A DNA stretch of 20,609 nt from positions 1-20,609 of the forward strand of contig JAEEUY010000251.1 of the NCBI GenBank assembly GCA_016290715.1. The letters run 5' to 3'. How positions within the stretch are numbered: position 1 is the first letter of the stretch; every line of letters starts with the position of its first letter. Positions 17,164 to 20,609 of the stretch are shown piece after piece. Source of the DNA: Bacteroidales bacterium. GTDB taxonomy: Bacteria; Bacteroidota; Bacteroidia; Bacteroidales; WCHB1-69. A program made the translations under genes and the position numbers. Below the pieces are notes generated by a model. That model was given only the letters and a program-made list of their open reading frames with translations, was not told the origin of the DNA and did not search any database.

Positions 17164-18270
17164 TCATTTTTTTATCCATTTTAAAATCTCGGTATAGCTT
17201 CCCGTTTGCACTTTTACAAAATAACAACCGTTTTTTAAATGGGGAGCATCCACTTGCACCTGATGTTCCCCTGATCCCTCCATACGCAGACATACTCTTC
17301 CCGTCACATCCACCACTTCCACCCTATCAATAGGATAATACCCGCTTTGCACCACGAAATAATCTTGTGCGGGATTCGGGAAAAGTGCCACCCGAGAATT
17401 TTCTCCCCCGACATTTTCTTCAATATCCATGTGGCTCCAGTCAAAGCAAGTAGGCCACCACGCATTCACAGAGTCGGCCGTAAAGAGCAAATTCACCAAT
17501 TCGGGACAATCAATAAAAGGATTTCTATTGTGCTGATAGGTGTTATAAATAACATTATTCCTATCTATCTCTTTCTGACTGACCGGGTCGGCGTTGTGCC
17601 ACTCTATCAACATATTCAATGCCCATGGTTGTAGGTTGGCATTTTGGAACATCGATGTATTCGATTGTCCGAGATTCTGGTTCATATAACGCACACACAT
17701 ATAGAAATAGGTACGGGCGAGGTCGCCTTTGTAAGCTAAAATTGGTTCAAAAACGGTGAGTGTGTAACCGGGATAGGAACAAGGACCCAATTTGGAACCG
17801 TTTTGACTGGTCCATGTGGGATTGGAGACTTCCCCATACGGGTAATTCGCTCTTTTGCTGTTCACCCAACCATCAGTAGGATAGATGTGGAACAGGTCGG
17901 AAACCATGGGTGAGGCATCATTAAACCAACTCTTGGGAATGGTATGTTCACGATTATAACACTGTGACTCGGCGGTGCAGCTACCACTGCACTTGTTGCT
18001 AAAGAAGTACTCATAAGGGGGAGTCCCATCGGGCACATCGGAGTATATATCCCACACCTTTCCATTCGGTTTGGCATCAGTGTTAGGATAGGCGTTCCAT
18101 ATCCCACTATATAAAATATCTGTATGGTCTTTAATGATATTATACAAAGCCGTTCTTAATTCTGTCCCACTTTTGCCGACAGCAGAATAATAGTATCCCT
18201 CTGGAATTTGTGCGATAGAGAAGGATAAAATTCCAAGAAAAAATCCAAGGAGTGTGGTAATTTTTTTCAT
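17164..18270 (-). CDS. Secreted endonuclease I family protein with T9SS tail
   Basis: Predicted secreted DNA/RNA nuclease of 368 residues. It has a signal peptide at 1-20 (cleavage near SIAQ), a nuclease domain and a sorting tail at about 293-368 (VALFPNPAQDYF, VEVVDVTGRV, LKNGCYFVKV). The endonuclease I (PF04231-type, beta-beta-alpha metal) core shows CYNREHTIPKSWF with the likely catalytic His109, then SDLFHIYPTDGWVNSKR with Asn137, FEPILAYKGDLAR at 174-186 (metal-site Glu175), FYMCVRY, and NRNPFIDCPELV. The last motif usually reads NPFIDHPE, so Cys replaces the common His. Several Cys in the nuclease domain may form disulfides. The likely role is digestion of extracellular DNA for nutrients or biofilm turnover. 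It starts eight bases after the folP stop, so the two are probably co-transcribed although functionally unrelated. Confidence 0.92.
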   Translation of the reverse strand: MKKITTLLGFFLGILSFSIAQIPEGYYYSAVGKSGTELRTALYNIIKDHTDILYSGIWNAYPNTDAKPNGKVWDIYSDVPDGTPPYEYFFSNKCSGSCTAESQCYNREHTIPKSWFNDASPMVSDLFHIYPTDGWVNSKRANYPYGEVSNPTWTSQNGSKLGPCSYPGYTLTVFEPILAYKGDLARTYFYMCVRYMNQNLGQSNTSMFQNANLQPWALNMLIEWHNADPVSQKEIDRNNVIYNTYQHNRNPFIDCPELVNLLFTADSVNAWWPTCFDWSHMDIEENVGGENSRVALFPNPAQDYFVVQSGYYPIDRVEVVDVTGRVCLRMEGSGEHQVQVDAPHLKNGCYFVKVQTGSYTEILKWIKK

Positions 18271-18278
18271 TACAAGTA

Positions 18279-19118
18279 TTAATTAAGTTCTTTACATTTG
18301 ATATATTTTGCCACAATAGTACGCGCTTCTACTGCCGCACGCACATCATGTACTCGCAGAATATTGGCACCATTTAAAAGGGCAAGGGTATTCACCGCCA
18401 TCGTCCCGTTGAGTGCCTCCGCAGGAGTTGTCTCTAATAAATTATAAATCATTGATTTTCGTGACACCCCGACTAAAACAGGGCAATCATAGATTTGGAA
18501 TGCCGATAGTTGGTTCAGTAAAAAGTAATTTTGTTCTAAAGATTTTCCGAAACCAAATCCCGGATCAATTACCACATCATGCACGCCCATACATTTTAAT
18601 TGTTGGAGTTGGGTGGCAAAAAAACGCATCATTGGGGGGAGTAAATCACCTCCCACAATTTTCTGCTGCATCTCCTTGGGTTTGGCGGGGGTATGCATCA
18701 GGATGTAGGGCACGCGCAAACGGGCAATGGTTTCAAACATCCGTGAATCAAAAGTGCCACCAGAAATATCGTTAATGATATCCGCGCCACTATCAATAGC
18801 AAGTTGTGCCACCGATGAGCGCCAAGTATCTACAGAGACGAAGATATGGGGGAAGTTTTTTACAATCAGTGTAACCGCATTTTTAATCTTCATCTGCTCC
18901 TCCTCAACAGGGACATCCATAGCTCCAGGACGCGTGGACACTGCCCCCACATCGATCATGTCAGCTCCTTCCGAAATCATCTGTTCCACACGAGAAAGGA
19001 TTTCCTTCTCCGTAGAATACTTTCCCCCGTCAAAAAAAGAGTCGGGCGTTACATTCAATATCCCCATAATTTTAGGAGTATCAAAAGAGAGTAAATGACT
19101 TCTTAATTTAATATACAC
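18279..19118 (-). CDS. folP: Dihydropteroate synthase
   Basis: Folate biosynthesis enzyme that joins p-aminobenzoate to dihydropterin pyrophosphate; the sulfonamide target. With the GTG start at 19118 it has 279 residues, normal for the family. Motifs: MGILNVTPDSFFDGGK at 18-33 (loop 1), DVGAVSTRPG at 56-65 (loop 2), INDISGG at 115-121, DPGFGFGK at 185-192, VGVSRKS at 216-222 and RVHDVR at 255-260. The frame is open to an ATG at 19238, but the added 40 residues are not family-like and lie upstream of a TATTTTTG box at 19152-19159, so the GTG is preferred. No ATG lies between 19238 and the one inside loop 1. The stop is eight bases before the endonuclease start. The upstream OmpA gene is closed off by a terminator. 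Confidence 0.94.
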   Translation of the reverse strand: MYIKLRSHLLSFDTPKIMGILNVTPDSFFDGGKYSTEKEILSRVEQMISEGADMIDVGAVSTRPGAMDVPVEEEQMKIKNAVTLIVKNFPHIFVSVDTWRSSVAQLAIDSGADIINDISGGTFDSRMFETIARLRVPYILMHTPAKPKEMQQKIVGGDLLPPMMRFFATQLQQLKCMGVHDVVIDPGFGFGKSLEQNYFLLNQLSAFQIYDCPVLVGVSRKSMIYNLLETTPAEALNGTMAVNTLALLNGANILRVHDVRAAVEARTIVAKYIKCKELN

Positions 19119-19151
19119 TTCAAAAAAGTTTATAGTCTTCAAATGATAATG

Positions 19152-19159
19152 CAAAAATA
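19152..19159 (-). promoter_or_regulatory. Candidate -7 box for folP and the nuclease gene
   Basis: On the minus strand this reads TATTTTTG, matching TAnnTTTG. The predicted start site is about 27 bases before the GTG at 19118, which supports that start over the ATG at 19238. No -33 TTG at proper spacing was found. Confidence 0.4.
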
Positions 19160-19208
19160 GTAATTTTATGCATATAATAAAAAAATCGCCGGAGCCAATA
19201 TATGAAAA

Positions 19209-19235
19209 AAGAGGCCGAATTAAATTCGACCTCTT
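19209..19235 (-). terminator. Intrinsic terminator of the OmpA-family gene
   Basis: AAGAGG-C-CGAATT and AATTCG-A-CCTCTT form two 6-bp stem blocks with one C/A mismatch and a tight loop. On the minus strand a run of six or more T follows. It lies 23 bases past the stop codon at 19259 and separates this gene from folP. Confidence 0.85.
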
Positions 19236-19258
19236 CAAATTATGGATAACGAGAAATA

Positions 19259-20609
19259 TTATCTTTTAATGATGTGCAAAATTGCTGCACGATGTTCTTC
19301 GTTAGAAGACTCTTTAATATTTTCTGCGTTTTCAGGATCTTTAGCAGTGTATGTAACTGTTTCTAATTGTTCAGGATTAACACCTTTATCAACGAACATT
19401 CTCTTAATGCTTTCTGCTCTTCTCATTGCTAAGTCCCTGTTGTGTTCTTCTGGTCCGAGTGGGCAGGTATAACCTTCTATTCTCAAACCGAAAGATTCGT
19501 TCTCTTTCAAAATCTTAACAGCTTTATCAATCCAGTCCCCTTCTTCGTTAATTTTTGGAACATCCTTGTCTAAGTCGAAAAGTATCTTGATATTTTCCAA
19601 AGCTTCTGCTAATTCTTCAGCATGTTTTTGTTCTTTCTTGGTCATTTTCTTATTTCCTTCTTCTTCAGATACAGGAACGATATAAACATATTGAACATTT
19701 TTGTCACAGTTGCTACAAGTATCATCAAGATATTTCTGAGCCGCTTCCGTCATTTTCTTGTAGAATTTCTTTCTAACACTTTCATCAACTTGTCCACAAG
19801 GTTTGATGTTAATACCAACTTTTACGCCAGCTTGAAGGTGATTCCATTTCAAGTTGCCAATACGTTCAGTACCATTTTGGATAGCAGCACGATCGTGTTC
19901 AACCAAATAATTGGAACCAAGGAGACCATTGTATTTAAGGTTAGTTACATTTTCAGCATTTTCGATAAAGGGATGTCTGTTTTTAGCAGCTGGGAGAATA
20001 TCAAGAAAACCATAAGAGCAATAAAGACCAACATAGAAGTCAACTTTATTGTTAATTGTAAAAATGCCGCCGAAATCTGCTTGAAGATCAATAGAACATC
20101 TTAATTTATTAAATGCTCTATTCCCTTCGATTTGATATTCGTCAAATCCATGTCCCACACAATATTCATGAACATAAGTAACATCATAGTATTCATCATA
20201 ACCCCAAGTGGTCAAGGTACCATCCTTCACAACAGATTTAGATTTGATAGGGAAATAACCTTTCACACCCAATTTGGCATAAATACCATTTTTCCCACCG
20301 AATTTGTTCTCATATTGTGCAGTAAGAGGAACTTCAATTGCCCAATTAGTTTGTTTTTCAATTAATCCGCTGGTACCATAATACAAATCATAATTTGTAT
20401 TGTGCAGAGAAGCGAAGTTGTAATCTTCAGGATCGCCGGCATTGGTAACTACACCATTGAAATTAAGGTTGGCTTTCGCAACCGTGTGTTGAATACCCAC
20501 ACCGATACCAAGTCCCCATAGACCAGACTTAGTGTCCCACAAATAAGAGTAGCCGATTTCGATGTTAGAACCCATGGAATAGATTTGCTTAACATCAGGG
20601 ATACGTCTG
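19259..20609 (-). CDS. OmpA-family outer membrane protein, N-terminus outside the window
   Basis: Partial gene: the frame is open through the right edge (11 further codons upstream of the ATG at 20575), so that ATG is internal and the signal peptide is missing. Residues are counted from that ATG. Residues 1-257 alternate polar and aromatic/Gly strands (IEIGYSYLW, WGLGIGVGIQH, FYVGLYCSYGF, LQAGVKVGINI), typical of a beta-barrel porin-like domain. A linker with a CSNC pair (287-290) and a charged, probably helical stretch (305-330) follow. Residues about 327-438 are an OmpA C-like peptidoglycan-binding domain with LRIEGYTCPLGPEEHNRDLAMRRAE-like features; Cys371 takes the position usually held by Asp in GHTD/GYTD. 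The likely role is anchoring the outer membrane to the cell wall. Confidence 0.88.
   Translation of the reverse strand, partial: RRIPDVKQIYSMGSNIEIGYSYLWDTKSGLWGLGIGVGIQHTVAKANLNFNGVVTNAGDPEDYNFASLHNTNYDLYYGTSGLIEKQTNWAIEVPLTAQYENKFGGKNGIYAKLGVKGYFPIKSKSVVKDGTLTTWGYDEYYDVTYVHEYCVGHGFDEYQIEGNRAFNKLRCSIDLQADFGGIFTINNKVDFYVGLYCSYGFLDILPAAKNRHPFIENAENVTNLKYNGLLGSNYLVEHDRAAIQNGTERIGNLKWNHLQAGVKVGINIKPCGQVDESVRKKFYKKMTEAAQKYLDDTCSNCDKNVQYVYIVPVSEEEGNKKMTKKEQKHAEELAEALENIKILFDLDKDVPKINEEGDWIDKAVKILKENESFGLRIEGYTCPLGPEEHNRDLAMRRAESIKRMFVDKGVNPEQLETVTYTAKDPENAENIKESSNEEHRAAILHIIKR

Noticed and set aside
19119..19238. Longer N-terminus for folP (ATG at 19238)
   Set aside because: The extra 40 residues are hydrophobic and not typical of dihydropteroate synthase. 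They cross the terminator of the preceding gene and the candidate promoter at 19152-19159.
1..20609. Defence island, prophage, insertion sequence or conjugative element
   Set aside because: No integrase, transposase, phage structural, toxin-antitoxin, restriction or nuclease-helicase genes were seen. The only nuclease is a secreted endonuclease I with a sorting tail.

Overview
The window comes from a low-GC member of the Bacteroidota, most likely Bacteroidales. Two predicted exported proteins end in Por-secretion-system (type IX, T9SS) C-terminal sorting domains. There is a Bacteroidota-type OmpA/barrel protein, an adenosylcobalamin-dependent ribonucleotide reductase, and several intergenic matches to the Bacteroidota -7 promoter element TAnnTTTG. 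No rRNA, tRNA, CRISPR, insertion sequence or integrase was seen.

Layout. Positions 1-148 are non-coding and may hold a leftward promoter. An ogt-type DNA methyltransferase gene (149-622, minus) diverges from a tight plus-strand operon at 726-5523. That operon carries a SIMPL-domain membrane protein, an (E)-polyprenyl diphosphate synthase with a TTG start, PBP2 (mrdA) and RodA, with gaps of -1 to 5 bases. PBP2 and RodA form the elongasome peptidoglycan synthase, and the polyprenyl synthase could supply the precursor of its lipid carrier. Everything to the right is on the minus strand: nrdJ (5614-8382), a small conserved protein with ThyX-like features (8672-9385), a 7.4-kb gene for a giant secreted repeat protein (9539-16942), a secreted endonuclease I with a T9SS tail (17164-18270), folP (18279-19118, probable GTG start), and an OmpA-family protein that runs off the right edge (19259 to beyond 20609).

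The most unusual object is the giant protein. It has a signal peptide, an N-terminal beta-rich domain, 25 tandem divergent InlB-B-like repeats, an Fn3-like domain and a T9SS tail. Its cysteines are not random. In eleven cases a Cys replaces a conserved Gly at one site of repeat n and a second Cys replaces a different conserved Gly in repeat n+1, which suggests staples between neighbouring repeats. The last ten repeats (762 residues) contain only one Lys and two Arg. A second point of interest is the ThyX-like protein, without the ThyX signature, directly upstream of nrdJ.

The other genes are ordinary housekeeping functions. I found no complete novel defence or mobile system.
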